Source: Bacteroidales bacterium (GTDB lineage Bacteria; Bacteroidota; Bacteroidia; Bacteroidales; F082). From it: DNA of 64,000 bases. Shown piece by piece: positions 9,483 through 18,415 of this stretch. Each line of letters begins with the position of its first letter. Position 1 is the stretch's first letter. The notes under the pieces are model-generated. The model was not told the DNA's origin, made no database searches, and saw only the letters and a list, made by a program, of their open reading frames with translations. Position numbers and translations under genes: made by a program. The stretch spans positions 1 to 64,000 of the forward strand of contig JASBYY010000004.1 of NCBI GenBank assembly GCA_029983675.1, given 5' to 3'.

Positions 9483-9632
9483 ATTAATTTTTGCCATCGT
9501 GGTTAACAATCCGAATTGATTTTTTCGAACCGGTCTTCTTCAGTAGCCGTTTGCTGTTTATCCCAAAAAACGAATACGGCTCACAGCGATTACAGCTTTC
9601 CAATAGGCAATATGGCAAATGGCAGAAAACAA

Positions 9633-9660
9633 GCAATCACGACAACTATGCCGTGATTGC
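9633..9660 (-). terminator. probable terminator of the second C10 protease gene
   Basis: Perfect 9-bp stem GCAATCACG/CGTGATTGC (9633-9641 with 9652-9660). On the minus strand it is followed by TTGTTTTC. It lies 28 nt past the stop of the gene at 9688. Confidence 0.6.
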
Positions 9661-9687
9661 CATTTAATTACAAAAGCTCCCCAAAGG

Positions 9688-11979
9688 TCAGCGATCGATG
9701 ATAAAGCGTTTTGAAAACGTCCCCTGCCCTGTTGTGATACGAACCGTGTAAATGCCTGGTGCAAAAGCCGAAATATTCAGTTCATTATCATCGGTCTGCG
9801 TTTGTTGTGAATGCACGCATTGCCCCATAATATTTATGACATCGATTTGTTCGGCGCTCTCGGCATGAACATTAAGCTCACGTTGTGCAGGATTCGGATA
9901 AAGAACGATCTTGGATGCGTCCGTTTCGGTTATTGAAGTCACTTCCACATGCAGATAGTCGGTCTGCGTTGCAGCATTCATGGCATACTGTGATTCACAA
10001 TAGGAATGTTTGGCTGTCAGCCTGTAGTAGTAGCTGCCGGTTTCAACCTCATCGAAATACGCCAACTCGGTACCGTCAACCTCTGCAACCTTTTCCATGT
10101 TGTTGAGGTTCGTTCCCCTATATACATAATACTTATCGGTCTCTCCTTCGGCCGCTGACCATGTGAGTTGTGTGCCAAACTTGCCACCTTGCCATTGATA
10201 TTGACCTGAAAGGTTCATGGGCGGCTGGCAATTGGCGCATTGATTGTCCTTTGTAAACAAAGTGCCGTTCAATCCGGTCGAAGCACCGTTATAAATGTAA
10301 ACCGTGGCGTTATTCTCATCTTTCAATATGATGGTCAATGAAGAAACAGGCGTACTCGGAGCTTTCCATGTCAACGAAATCTCGCCTTCCGGCATATCAA
10401 AATCCAGTACTCCATTGCCTGATGATGTAAGTGTAAATTCCTCAATGACTGTTCCTTTTGCATTCTTGACACACACTGCGCCTCCATTCCAGCCTTGGAA
10501 GTTCGTGGTGGCCCCCAGCAAACGCCATCCGCATGAAGGTCCAAACTGCGCCGTGGTAGAGGTTCTACGCCCCTTTCCCTTGTCGGACACCGCATAAATC
10601 TGGTAGGTATAATGGTCGAAATCACCCACCTCGTCCACAAAACTCATGCTTTCACCCGGAGTGACATTGTTTTCTTCGTGAATGACCGTTCCATTGCGAA
10701 GCACAACAACCTTGTTCAAATTCTCAAGCGGCGCATTGCTCAACGTTGTGCTTGGATTTTTCCATGAAACAGTGGCTTTCAGTGCATGGGCATGATCCGG
10801 CACGACTTCAAAGTTATCCGGTATGGCCGGAAGTCCATCATACACATGATCCGGAATCATGTCGAAAATGGCTGACTGGTTTTGGTTGAAATGATAACCA
10901 GGTGCATTGAGCGCATCGATGGCATAAAAACCGTTGCCATATCCTGTCCAGCCCCAGTTAAAATGGAAATAGCGGTTGTCATTGTAGCCGTCGCAAATAA
11001 AAGCATGACCGCCAAGATTGGCATCATGACCGGAATAATAGGCAGGAAAACCTTCATCGAAATTGGCAATGAGCAAATCCTCCCATTCCGTCTTCGAATA
11101 ATTGTCGCGATTACGATGCGACATTGCCGAGGTGTATCTGAAATAATCCTTCATGGCACCGGGTACATTATTCGAATAGGCTCCGCTGCCATCATATCCG
11201 TAGCCCATATCCACCGCCACGCCACAATGGTACATCAAAAGCGCAACCGCTTGTATTTGCACCAACGGTGAACCTGACGAAAGGTTGTTCGGCATATTGG
11301 CCCAGTCATAGGTAGTCTCGCCAAAATTCACCGACTGTGTCGGAAAACCATTTGGGGTATAGGAATGGCTTCCTGTGCCCGTTTCAGGATAATCCCAGTA
11401 CTTCATGACCATGGCCATGGCATCGGCGACACATCCGACATACACATGTCCACCAGGACCTAAATTGTGAGGCGGGCAATAGTAGTTATATGGATAATCC
11501 TGATTCCACATCGTGGCAATCAAAGCGTTGACACCTTTTGTTTCGCGGGTTCCATCGATGGTACCATTGCTGCGCACCCACTCCCATTCCTGTTGAATTT
11601 GAGGGTCAGCGGGGATACCTTTTTCGATGGCAAAAGCCATTTGTTCTTTATAATGATTAAGGTAGTAGCTTAATCCGTCAGGAGTATTCTCTGCATCAAA
11701 GCGTCCTTCCTCTGAATAACCCAGAATGGGTTTTGCAATATCGTCAGCCGAGACAATGACAAAACCATGGTCATAGTTGAAGACGTAAAGGCAAGGCGTT
11801 CCGTTGTCGAGTGACAAAGTAAAGACATCTTCCACATCGGCAATTTGACGTGCCGAAGCCAGATTCTCTCGGGCGAAGCTCAAGCCCAGCTTATGCGCCT
11901 CTTGCAGGCTGACGGGAGCCGCCCATGCCGAAACAGCCATCAACACGGCTGAAAATAAGGTAAATAGTGTTTTTTTCAT
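9688..11979 (-). CDS. T9SS-exported C10 (streptopain-like) cysteine protease, second copy
   Basis: 763-residue paralogue of the preceding protease. Signal peptide ending SAWA, Spi-like propeptide, catalytic Cys183 in HVYVGCVADAMAM and His325 in LGGHAFICDGYND, beta-sandwich and FN3-like domains, then a T9SS tail starting VLYPNPAQRELN and ending FSKRFIIDR. It has its own -7 box (12020-12027) and terminator, so the two copies are separate transcription units. Probable role: extracellular or surface proteolysis for peptide nutrition or host interaction (inferred). Confidence 0.9.
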   Translation of the reverse strand: MKKTLFTLFSAVLMAVSAWAAPVSLQEAHKLGLSFARENLASARQIADVEDVFTLSLDNGTPCLYVFNYDHGFVIVSADDIAKPILGYSEEGRFDAENTPDGLSYYLNHYKEQMAFAIEKGIPADPQIQQEWEWVRSNGTIDGTRETKGVNALIATMWNQDYPYNYYCPPHNLGPGGHVYVGCVADAMAMVMKYWDYPETGTGSHSYTPNGFPTQSVNFGETTYDWANMPNNLSSGSPLVQIQAVALLMYHCGVAVDMGYGYDGSGAYSNNVPGAMKDYFRYTSAMSHRNRDNYSKTEWEDLLIANFDEGFPAYYSGHDANLGGHAFICDGYNDNRYFHFNWGWTGYGNGFYAIDALNAPGYHFNQNQSAIFDMIPDHVYDGLPAIPDNFEVVPDHAHALKATVSWKNPSTTLSNAPLENLNKVVVLRNGTVIHEENNVTPGESMSFVDEVGDFDHYTYQIYAVSDKGKGRRTSTTAQFGPSCGWRLLGATTNFQGWNGGAVCVKNAKGTVIEEFTLTSSGNGVLDFDMPEGEISLTWKAPSTPVSSLTIILKDENNATVYIYNGASTGLNGTLFTKDNQCANCQPPMNLSGQYQWQGGKFGTQLTWSAAEGETDKYYVYRGTNLNNMEKVAEVDGTELAYFDEVETGSYYYRLTAKHSYCESQYAMNAATQTDYLHVEVTSITETDASKIVLYPNPAQRELNVHAESAEQIDVINIMGQCVHSQQTQTDDNELNISAFAPGIYTVRITTGQGTFSKRFIIDR

Positions 11980-12019
11980 TGCGTAGTAATAAGTTTGTAT
12001 TTGATTAGATTTGAGGGGA

Positions 12020-12027
12020 CAAAGATA
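12020..12027 (-). promoter_or_regulatory. -7 promoter box of the second C10 protease gene
   Basis: Minus-strand TATCTTTG, about 40 nt upstream of the ATG at 11979. Confidence 0.5.
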
Positions 12028-12070
12028 CTATTTTTTGATTGGGAACCACCAACGAAAAATAGAAAAATAA

Positions 12071-13336
12071 TCAGGTTTTCTGTTCTTTCTTTTTTGCTGC
12101 GGGAAACAGAATATTATTCAATATCAACCTATAGCCGGGCGAGTTGGGATACATGTCGAGTTCGGTGGGCGGATCGCCGACAATATGTCGGTAATCCTCC
12201 GGGTCGTGACCGCCAAGAAAAGTCCAGAAGCCATTGCCGAAGTTACCATGGATATAGCGGTCTTCGCCAAAAGCCGCATTGTCGCCAAGTACTACCACAT
12301 CGGGCTTTACAAGGGTTTTATCGAACGCAGTGGTTTGTCCCATGAAACCCTTGATGAGTTTTTCGTGGCACTGGGTCAGCATGGTGGGCACAGGATCCCA
12401 TTTGGCCGAAAAGTCGAACAGCAAAAAATAGTCGTTGTCTTCGCGAACCATCTGCACACGTCTCTCGGTGACATCGATATTGGAGATTTCATATTCCTGA
12501 GGGTTTGTCGAAACAGTAAAGTCGGTGAAAGCGAAGCAGTTGTCATAATCTACCCGCTGCGGGTCGCCGTTGCGAATAGGATCGCCGTCGAACATCATGT
12601 CGCAAATATCAAGGCCATCGGCTGACAATGCCACATCGTAGCTGTCAGGGGCGGAACACATGGCAAACATGTAGCCACCTCCCGCGACAAACTCACGGAT
12701 TTTCTTGGCAACGGCAAGTTTCAATTGAGAGACCTTTGAAAAGCCCCAGCGTTGAGCCGTTTCGTTTTGCAACCGCACATCTTCCTGATACCAAGGAAAA
12801 GTGCGGTAACGTGCCCAAAACTTGCCGAACTGTCCGGTAAAATCCTCATGGTGCAGGTGCAGCCAGTCGTATGTAGGCAACACCCCTTGCAGCACCTCGT
12901 CGTCATACACCACATCATAAGGAATCTCGGCATAGGTCAACACCAACGTGACCGCATCGTCCCAAGGCAGATTGTTTTTGGGTGCATACACGGCAATACG
13001 CGGCACTTTTTGCAGTTTCATTTCATCCATATTGACACCGGGATCGGCAATTTCGGCCAGAATAGCATCGGCTTGTGCATCGGCAATCACCTGATACGAG
13101 ACGTTACGCACCTTGCATTCGCGTTCTATCTTGTCGTGAAAGGGAATCAAATAGCTACCGCCCTTGTAGTTGAGCAGCCAACTGATCTCCACCTCTCGCT
13201 GCAACACCCAATAGGCTACACCGTAGGCCTTCAGATGATTGCTCTGTTTGTTGTCCATGGGAATCAGCAGATAAGCCGCATGTAACGGCATTATTGCTGC
13301 AAACGCCATCAATAAAACCAAAACGATTTTTCTCAT
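12071..13336 (-). CDS. conserved exported protein of unknown function
   Basis: 421 aa with a cleavable signal peptide (MRKIVLVLLMAFAAIMPLHAA). I recall homologues with the N-terminal theme YLLIPMD...HLKAYGVAYWVLQ labelled asparagine synthetase B in some Bacteroidota genomes, but I see no glutamine-amidotransferase N-terminal Cys or ATP-pyrophosphatase motif, so I do not adopt that name. The middle (FVAGGGYMFAMCSAPD) resembles a flavodoxin/class-I-amidotransferase-like elbow, but this is only a visual impression. It is the last gene of a minus-strand operon with the HhH protein and the symporter (33 nt gap). Confidence 0.6.
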   Translation of the reverse strand: MRKIVLVLLMAFAAIMPLHAAYLLIPMDNKQSNHLKAYGVAYWVLQREVEISWLLNYKGGSYLIPFHDKIERECKVRNVSYQVIADAQADAILAEIADPGVNMDEMKLQKVPRIAVYAPKNNLPWDDAVTLVLTYAEIPYDVVYDDEVLQGVLPTYDWLHLHHEDFTGQFGKFWARYRTFPWYQEDVRLQNETAQRWGFSKVSQLKLAVAKKIREFVAGGGYMFAMCSAPDSYDVALSADGLDICDMMFDGDPIRNGDPQRVDYDNCFAFTDFTVSTNPQEYEISNIDVTERRVQMVREDNDYFLLFDFSAKWDPVPTMLTQCHEKLIKGFMGQTTAFDKTLVKPDVVVLGDNAAFGEDRYIHGNFGNGFWTFLGGHDPEDYRHIVGDPPTELDMYPNSPGYRLILNNILFPAAKKKEQKT

Positions 13337-13369
13337 ACCACTAAATCTATCACAAACCGGTTAAACACT

Positions 13370-14299
13370 TCAATAAGCCAAATAACGTTCCAAGGCCGGA
13401 TTGGGCTGATGCTGACTGCCCAGAACAGTCAACAACTGCTGCCAATCCTTGACAAATCCACGCGATTCCCGATACCGCTCTATCGCCTTTACCATTTCAT
13501 AATCCAGATACGGGTGGCTGAGAAGGGTCTTGAAATCGGAACGGTTCACATCAAGCTTTTGGGGGACGAATGCTCCATCCAAAACGATATATGGCGCAAT
13601 GGCTTCATAGCGTGCCGAATCCATTCCTTTCACCTCGCGAAGCTGTTCCTTATTCAAAAAACCGCCAAGTTTTTTCCGATATGCCATGATGCGCTGCACC
13701 ATGTAGCACCCTAACCGTGGCAACCTCTCAAATGTAGCGGAATCCGCTAAATTAATATCAACAATGGGAATTTCTTTGATCTCAGAGGTTTCCATCTCGT
13801 TTTCAGCAAATTGCATTCCTGCATCAAGGCTTTTGGCTTCATAACTGCGAGGGGCGGCGGCGGGAATAACGATATAGGGTTCCAGAACGGCATACACCGC
13901 TTCGCTAATGGAATACAGTTTCTTGAAATCCTTCTTGGAGTAGAAAGCGCCACCCTTGGCACGGTAATTCATGATGCCCCGAATCTGCCGTTCAGTCAAC
14001 CCGAGACGTTGCCAGTCGGACTCGCTCATGCTATTCGGATTGAACGGAAACGGATTCAACCGGCTTTCTGCCGCATCCTTTTGAAACAGGTTCTCCCGCT
14101 TATTGGCAATATGCTGGTTGATGGCAACCTGTTGCCGTCGGATCAAGGAGTCGAGATTGTGAAAAGTAAAAATGCGATCTCCATTTAAGGACGGCATGAA
14201 AATATTCAGGCCGATCAATATCAAGACAACCAGCATGACCGAAATAAGGGCGATGCGTTCACCCCGTGTGAATATGAGCGGTTTTTTATGGTTTTCCAT
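13370..14299 (-). CDS. membrane-anchored helix-hairpin-helix (ComEA-like) protein
   Basis: 309 aa with one N-terminal membrane segment (about 17-35, RIALISVMLVVLILIGLNIF), then at least three helix-hairpin-helix repeats: LTERQIRGIMNYRAKGGAF, VDINLADSATFERLPRLG...YRKKLGGF and LDVNRSDFKTLLSHPYL...YRESRGF. HhH repeats of this kind bind DNA non-specifically in ComEA competence proteins. The DNA would be outside the cytoplasmic membrane, so uptake is possible but unproven. It is 6 nt downstream of the symporter gene, in one operon. Confidence 0.8.
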   Translation of the reverse strand: MENHKKPLIFTRGERIALISVMLVVLILIGLNIFMPSLNGDRIFTFHNLDSLIRRQQVAINQHIANKRENLFQKDAAESRLNPFPFNPNSMSESDWQRLGLTERQIRGIMNYRAKGGAFYSKKDFKKLYSISEAVYAVLEPYIVIPAAAPRSYEAKSLDAGMQFAENEMETSEIKEIPIVDINLADSATFERLPRLGCYMVQRIMAYRKKLGGFLNKEQLREVKGMDSARYEAIAPYIVLDGAFVPQKLDVNRSDFKTLLSHPYLDYEMVKAIERYRESRGFVKDWQQLLTVLGSQHQPNPALERYLAY

Positions 14300-14305
14300 T
14301 GGTTG

Positions 14306-15658
14306 TTATCGTATGCAATTGATAAATATAGCCGCAATAAGAACAGGAGCTATATATTTGATAATAAATAAAATAACTCCTTTCATTTTCAGTTTTAATT
14401 GACCTTCGTTGGTGATTTCTCCGAAAAACTTCCTCTTGCCCATAAACCAGCCTACAAACACTACAGTCAAAAGACCGCCGATGGGCAGCAGGATGTTCGA
14501 TGAGAAGAAGTCGAGACCGTCAAACAGGGGTCGCCTTCCTACGACAAACTTGGTGTCGCCGGTAAGACTCAACGAGGCAAACACCCCTAAAATCAGTGTT
14601 GCAGCAGAAGCTAGCACCGTGGCGAGTTTGCGCGTAATACGCAGCTCCTCGGCCAAATAGGCCACCATGACTTCTAACAGTGAAATAGTGGATGTGAGCG
14701 CAGCAATGGCTAACAGCACAAAGAAAATGATGCAAAAGAAATAGCCGCCTTGCATCTGATTAAAAATCATCGGCAAGGTGTTGAAAACCAGTCCCGTTCC
14801 AGCAGTAGGCTGAATGCCGAACGAAAATGCGGCTGGAAAAATCACGACACCGGCCAAAACAGCAACCAAAGTATCCGACAATGTGACCGACAATGCCGTT
14901 GTGGCAAGGTTGTCGTTTTTATTAATATAGGATCCGTAGGTAATCAAAGCGCCCATACCTACACTCAACGAAAAGAACGCCTGTCCCAACGCGCTGATAA
15001 GCACCTTCCCCGTTATTTTTGAGAAATCGGCATGGAACAGAAACCGAAAGCCCTCGCCTGCATTGGGAAGTGAAAGCGATTTGACCCCAAGAATAATCAG
15101 AATGAGCAGCAGCAATGGCATGAGGATCTTCGAATAGCGTTCGATACCTTTTTTCACCCCGTTGAACACCACAAATCCGGTCAGAAAGATGAAAACCGAC
15201 TGCCACATGACATTGCGCCAACCCAAGTTGTGGAAATCGCTGAAATCCCGTTCTATGGCTGCAAGCTCCTTGCCTTGAAAGTCGTTGCCCACGGCTTTGA
15301 CGATGTATTCGAGTGTCCATCCCGACACTGTGGAGTAAAACGACAGCAGAATCCATGCACAGAACACCCCCATAAAACCCACAAGCGGCCAGGCCGACTT
15401 CGGTGCGAGCGCCCTGAAAGCCCCGACGGGATTGCGTTGCGCCTTTCGGCCGATAATAAACTCCGACAACATGGTAGGAATACCCAGCACAAGGACAATG
15501 AACAGATAAACCAACAAAAAGGCACCGCCTCCGTTGTTTCCCGCCTCGCACGGGAAACGATAAATGTTGCCCAGCCCGACGGCAGAACCCGCAGCGGCAG
15601 CAATAATGCCTATCTTCGACCCAAAGCCATCCCTGCTTCTATGTTGATTTTCAGTCAT
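14306..15658 (-). CDS. sodium:neurotransmitter symporter family (SNF) transporter
   Basis: Multi-spanning inner-membrane Na+-coupled symporter (450 aa) of the LeuT/SNF family. The signature GSKIGIIAAAAGSAVGLGNI with YRFPCEAGNNGGGAF in TM1-TM2 is very clear, as is PTMLSEFIIGRKAQRNP. Substrate is probably an amino acid or related amine; the sequence does not decide which. It is the first gene of a three-gene operon. A TATTTTTG box on the minus strand at 15751-15758 is the likely promoter. Confidence 0.92.
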   Translation of the reverse strand: MTENQHRSRDGFGSKIGIIAAAAGSAVGLGNIYRFPCEAGNNGGGAFLLVYLFIVLVLGIPTMLSEFIIGRKAQRNPVGAFRALAPKSAWPLVGFMGVFCAWILLSFYSTVSGWTLEYIVKAVGNDFQGKELAAIERDFSDFHNLGWRNVMWQSVFIFLTGFVVFNGVKKGIERYSKILMPLLLLILIILGVKSLSLPNAGEGFRFLFHADFSKITGKVLISALGQAFFSLSVGMGALITYGSYINKNDNLATTALSVTLSDTLVAVLAGVVIFPAAFSFGIQPTAGTGLVFNTLPMIFNQMQGGYFFCIIFFVLLAIAALTSTISLLEVMVAYLAEELRITRKLATVLASAATLILGVFASLSLTGDTKFVVGRRPLFDGLDFFSSNILLPIGGLLTVVFVGWFMGKRKFFGEITNEGQLKLKMKGVILFIIKYIAPVLIAAIFINCIR

Positions 15659-15750
15659 TTGAATTGTTTTTGGTTGCTATGAATACTGCTGTTCATTAGA
15701 AATCAAGCTGCTACATACCATTACAACAGCCATCGTTTTAGAACAAAGTG

Positions 15751-15758
15751 CAAAAATA
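15751..15758 (-). promoter_or_regulatory. -7 promoter box of the symporter operon
   Basis: Minus-strand TATTTTTG, about 90 nt upstream of the symporter start codon. Confidence 0.45.
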
Positions 15759-15832
15759 GAAAAATAACAGTCCAATTACTGATACTTGTACGGTAAAAAA
15801 AGAATGGTATCTTACCGCCCAAAAAGACAGCT

Positions 15833-16492
15833 TTAACGTTTCTCGCCAAAAGCGAGGTCGCCGGCATCGCCGAGACCCGGAACGATGTAGGCACGTGCCG
15901 TCAGTTCATCGTCAATAGCACCCACCCAGAGTGTCATCGGCATGTTGTTGAAAACCCGTTCGACATACGCTACACCTTCGGCGCTGGCAATCGCCACGGC
16001 CACATGGATATGGCTCGGCGTATTGTCTTCACTCAACAACCCTGACAAAGTCTTGTGAAAGGCTTCACCTGTCGCCAGCATCGGGTCGCAAAGGATCAAT
16101 GTCCTACCGTCCAGATCGGGCGCCGAGTAGTACTCCACCTTGATTTCAAAGTCTTCGTTTTTATCGTATTTCCGGTATGCAGCGATGAAACCGCTATCCG
16201 ACTTGTCGAATACATTCAGGAATCCGGCATGAAACGGCAGACCTGCCCTTAAAATGGTGGCGATGACGGGTTGTTCGGCGGGTACACGCACCGTTTTTAC
16301 ACCTAACTGGGTGTCCACCTCGATTTCTTCGTATTCCAAGGTCTTGCTAATTTCATACGCCATCACCTCGCCCATACGTTCCAGGTTACGGCGAAACCTC
16401 ATGCGGTCGAGCTGGATGTCGGCATCGCGAACCTCGGCAATGTACTGGTTGAAAATACTGTCCTGATGTCCTAAATTGATGATCTGAACCAT
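15833..16492 (-). CDS. upp: uracil phosphoribosyltransferase
   Basis: Pyrimidine salvage enzyme making UMP from uracil and PRPP; 219 aa from the chosen start. The PRPP-binding loop ILCDPMLATGEAFHKT is diagnostic, and PVIATILRAGLPFHAGFLNVF and the C-terminal PGLGDAGDLAFGEK fit UPRT. A longer frame opens at 16516, but the promoter box 16514-16521 overlaps that codon, so the ATG at 16492 (MVQIINLGHQ) is used. Confidence 0.93.
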   Translation of the reverse strand: MVQIINLGHQDSIFNQYIAEVRDADIQLDRMRFRRNLERMGEVMAYEISKTLEYEEIEVDTQLGVKTVRVPAEQPVIATILRAGLPFHAGFLNVFDKSDSGFIAAYRKYDKNEDFEIKVEYYSAPDLDGRTLILCDPMLATGEAFHKTLSGLLSEDNTPSHIHVAVAIASAEGVAYVERVFNNMPMTLWVGAIDDELTARAYIVPGLGDAGDLAFGEKR

Positions 16493-16513
16493 AATTATGC
16501 AATGTTTGGGCTT

Positions 16514-16521
16514 CAAAGATA
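16514..16521 (-). promoter_or_regulatory. -7 promoter box of upp
   Basis: Minus-strand TATCTTTG, 21 nt upstream of the upp ATG. It decides against the longer open frame. Confidence 0.6.
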
Positions 16522-16600
16522 ATCAATCCTGACCAAACACGGCCGTTTTTCATGAAAAAATCACATAGAGCATCGTTTCTACTGACAGGAAAACACTGAA

Positions 16601-16627
16601 GAGATGCTGAATCGAGTTCAACATGAC
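16601..16627. repeat. fragment of the palindromic dispersed repeat
   Basis: GAGATGCTGAATC followed by GAGTTCAACATGAC. It corresponds to the right-hand hairpin of the composite repeat, with one mispaired position. Confidence 0.6.
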
Positions 16628-16635
16628 GGTTTTTG

Positions 16636-16669
16636 ATGAGGCATGACGGAAACAAATGAGGCATGACGG
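16636..16669 (+). repeat. 14-nt direct repeat pair
   Basis: ATGAGGCATGACGG occurs twice, at 16636-16649 and 16656-16669, with a 20-nt period. It probably derives from the end of the neighbouring palindromic repeat. Confidence 0.6.
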
Positions 16670-16741
16670 GTTCTAATAGAACGGAATGGGTACAACCCAA
16701 TCAGACTTACAGTGTTCCTCCTCTCATATCATTCCAAACAT

Positions 16742-16848
16742 GTCATTCCGACAACAATCCAGAATCTGTTTGGAATCTCCTTATGAGGACATGGTTTTAT
16801 TAAAACAATACAGCTGGTAATGAGATGCTGAATCAAGTTCAGCATGAC
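16742..16848. repeat. composite palindromic dispersed repeat, copy B
   Basis: Same architecture as copy A at 5463-5558: GTCATTCCG...GGAATCTC at the left, a core of about 42 nt with recognisable similarity to copy A, and a right hairpin TGCTGAA/TTCAGCA ending CAGCATGAC. Confidence 0.7.
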
Positions 16849-16938
16849 GTTGGTCAACATAACCATATACAGAATGGGCGAGACAATGCCCGGCGCACGT
16901 CCGTTGCGCAGCTTGGTTAGTTGTCCGTTCAAGATGCC

Positions 16939-18276
16939 CTACAATTCCATGCCATAGAGATGCATCTTGTTGTAGAGTGTCTTTCGGTCGATTTGAAGCA
17001 GTCGGGCCGCAACGGTTTTGTTGCCCCTCGCCTTTTTCAGTGCGGCGACAATCTGTTCCCTTTCGTTTTCGGGATTCAATGCCAAGTCCGGTTCTTGCGC
17101 CGCTGTTTCCTTTATCTCTTTCGCTGGTGCAGCGAACACCGGCAAATCCTCCACTTCCACCTTGTCGCCTTCGGCAAACAGCACACAACGGCGCACCACG
17201 TTGCGCAGTTCGCGCAGGTTGCCGCTCCAACGTTGCTGCTTAAGCACCGACAAGGCTTCGTCCGAAAATCCTTTCACTTCCTTGTTCAGTTCTTCGTTGG
17301 CCTGACTGACAAAGTAGGTGGCAAATGCCTGCAAATCATCTATCCTTTCGCGCAGCGGCGGCACGTCAAGCGAAAACTCGTTGATACGGTGGTAGAGGTC
17401 CTGGCGGAACCGCCCTTCTGCAATGGCTTTCTCCACATCCTCGTTGGTGGCGGCTATGATACGCACGTCCACGCTCACGTCGGTGGCCGAACCTACTGGG
17501 CGCACTTTCTGTTCTTGCAAGGCACGCAGCAGCTGCATCTGCACTTCATAAGGAAGGTTGCCCACCTCGTCAAGAAAAACCGTCCCGCCTTTTGCTTGTT
17601 CAAAAACACCTTTTTTGTTGGCAATAGCAGAGGTGAATGAGCCTTTCAAATGCCCAAACAACTCGCTGGGTGCCAATTCTTTGGAAAGACTTCCGCAATC
17701 AACGGCAATAAAAGGCTTGTCCTTGCGCAGACTTCTTTCGTGAATCAGCCTTGCAATATATTCCTTGCCCGTTCCGCTCTCTCCAAGTATCAAAACGGAG
17801 AACTTGGTCGGGGCAACGAGTTCGATGTGTTTGTACAAGCGTTGGATAAGCCGGCTTTTGCCCATCACCATCTCCCCTTTTTCCTCCGCTTTTCCGGGTT
17901 CTTCCCGCTCCACTTTCGAGGAAAGGGCTGCTTCTATTTTTTCTTCCAATACGGCGGGACTGATGGGCTTTTTCAGATAATCGAAAGCACCGAGTTTCAT
18001 TGCGGAAACAGCAGTCTGCACTTCGGCATAGCCTGTCATGACAATAATAGGAACCCTTCTCTTGATATGTTCCCTGACCCAAGCCATCAGCATGATACCG
18101 TCGCCATCGGGAAGACGCAGATCGGTAAGAATCAAGTCGAAACTATTTGAGGCAATCTCACGCTTTGCCTGTGCACAACGGGTAGACAAGGTGGCTTCGA
18201 AATCATTCTTCTTGAGCCACGTCTGTATCATGGCACCAAAAGCGGCATCATCTTCAACAATCAATATTTTTCGCAT
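16939..18276 (-). CDS. sigma-54-dependent response regulator (NtrC family)
   Basis: 445-aa transcription activator. Receiver domain (1-115) with acidic pocket EDD (8-10), phospho-acceptor Asp52 in LTDLRLPDGDG and Lys in LKKPIS. AAA+ domain with Walker A GESGTGKE (165-172) and Walker B TVFLDEVGNLP. C-terminal Fis-type helix-turn-helix (GNKTVAARLLQIDRKTLYNK). The sigma-54 contact loop reads GSFTSA (212-217) instead of the usual GAFTGA. No partner histidine kinase is adjacent. The first frame codon at 18282 is GTG; the ATG at 18276 gives the normal MRKILIVEDD start. Promoter box at 18300-18307. Confidence 0.9.
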   Translation of the reverse strand: MRKILIVEDDAAFGAMIQTWLKKNDFEATLSTRCAQAKREIASNSFDLILTDLRLPDGDGIMLMAWVREHIKRRVPIIVMTGYAEVQTAVSAMKLGAFDYLKKPISPAVLEEKIEAALSSKVEREEPGKAEEKGEMVMGKSRLIQRLYKHIELVAPTKFSVLILGESGTGKEYIARLIHERSLRKDKPFIAVDCGSLSKELAPSELFGHLKGSFTSAIANKKGVFEQAKGGTVFLDEVGNLPYEVQMQLLRALQEQKVRPVGSATDVSVDVRIIAATNEDVEKAIAEGRFRQDLYHRINEFSLDVPPLRERIDDLQAFATYFVSQANEELNKEVKGFSDEALSVLKQQRWSGNLRELRNVVRRCVLFAEGDKVEVEDLPVFAAPAKEIKETAAQEPDLALNPENEREQIVAALKKARGNKTVAARLLQIDRKTLYNKMHLYGMEL

Positions 18277-18299
18277 GATCACATCTCGATTACGTGTTG

Positions 18300-18307
18300 C
18301 AAAGATA
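18300..18307 (-). promoter_or_regulatory. -7 promoter box of the NtrC-like gene
   Basis: Minus-strand TATCTTTG, 23 nt upstream of the chosen ATG. Confidence 0.5.
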
Positions 18308-18352
18308 ATGTTTTTTTTCGCTTACTTGCCACTGGGAAACGGTATGTGTGAA

Positions 18353-18388
18353 TAAAAAAGAGCCTCGCTTCGGGGAGAAGCTGAGGCT
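18353..18388 (-). terminator. intrinsic terminator after the coiled-coil lipoprotein gene
   Basis: Stem GCCTC-CTTC/GAAG-GAGGC with a one-base bulge. On the minus strand it is followed by a T-rich tract (complement of AAAAAAG). Confidence 0.65.
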
Positions 18389-18415
18389 ACTTAAAATTGA
18401 AAACGAGCAGAAATT

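Larger units (their letters stand above)
16493..16938. other. repeat-rich intergenic region
   Basis: 446 nt without a supported gene. It contains the upp promoter box and three members or fragments of a palindromic repeat family (16601-16627, 16636-16669, 16742-16848). Open frames here encode the familiar repeat-derived strings such as MLNLIQHL and are not real genes. Confidence 0.7.

Noticed and set aside
12071..13336. Asparagine synthetase B
   Set aside because: No N-terminal catalytic Cys or ATP-pyrophosphatase loop, and it has a signal peptide; kept as unknown exported protein.
15787..15816. CGGTAA/TTACCG inverted repeat as upp terminator
   Set aside because: The poly-A/T tract lies in the loop instead of after the stem, so it does not fit an intrinsic terminator.
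16729..16932. 67-aa minus-strand open frame containing MLNLIQHL
   Set aside because: It is a translation of the palindromic dispersed repeat; such frames are familiar annotation artefacts, with no start signal or protein-like composition outside the repeat.
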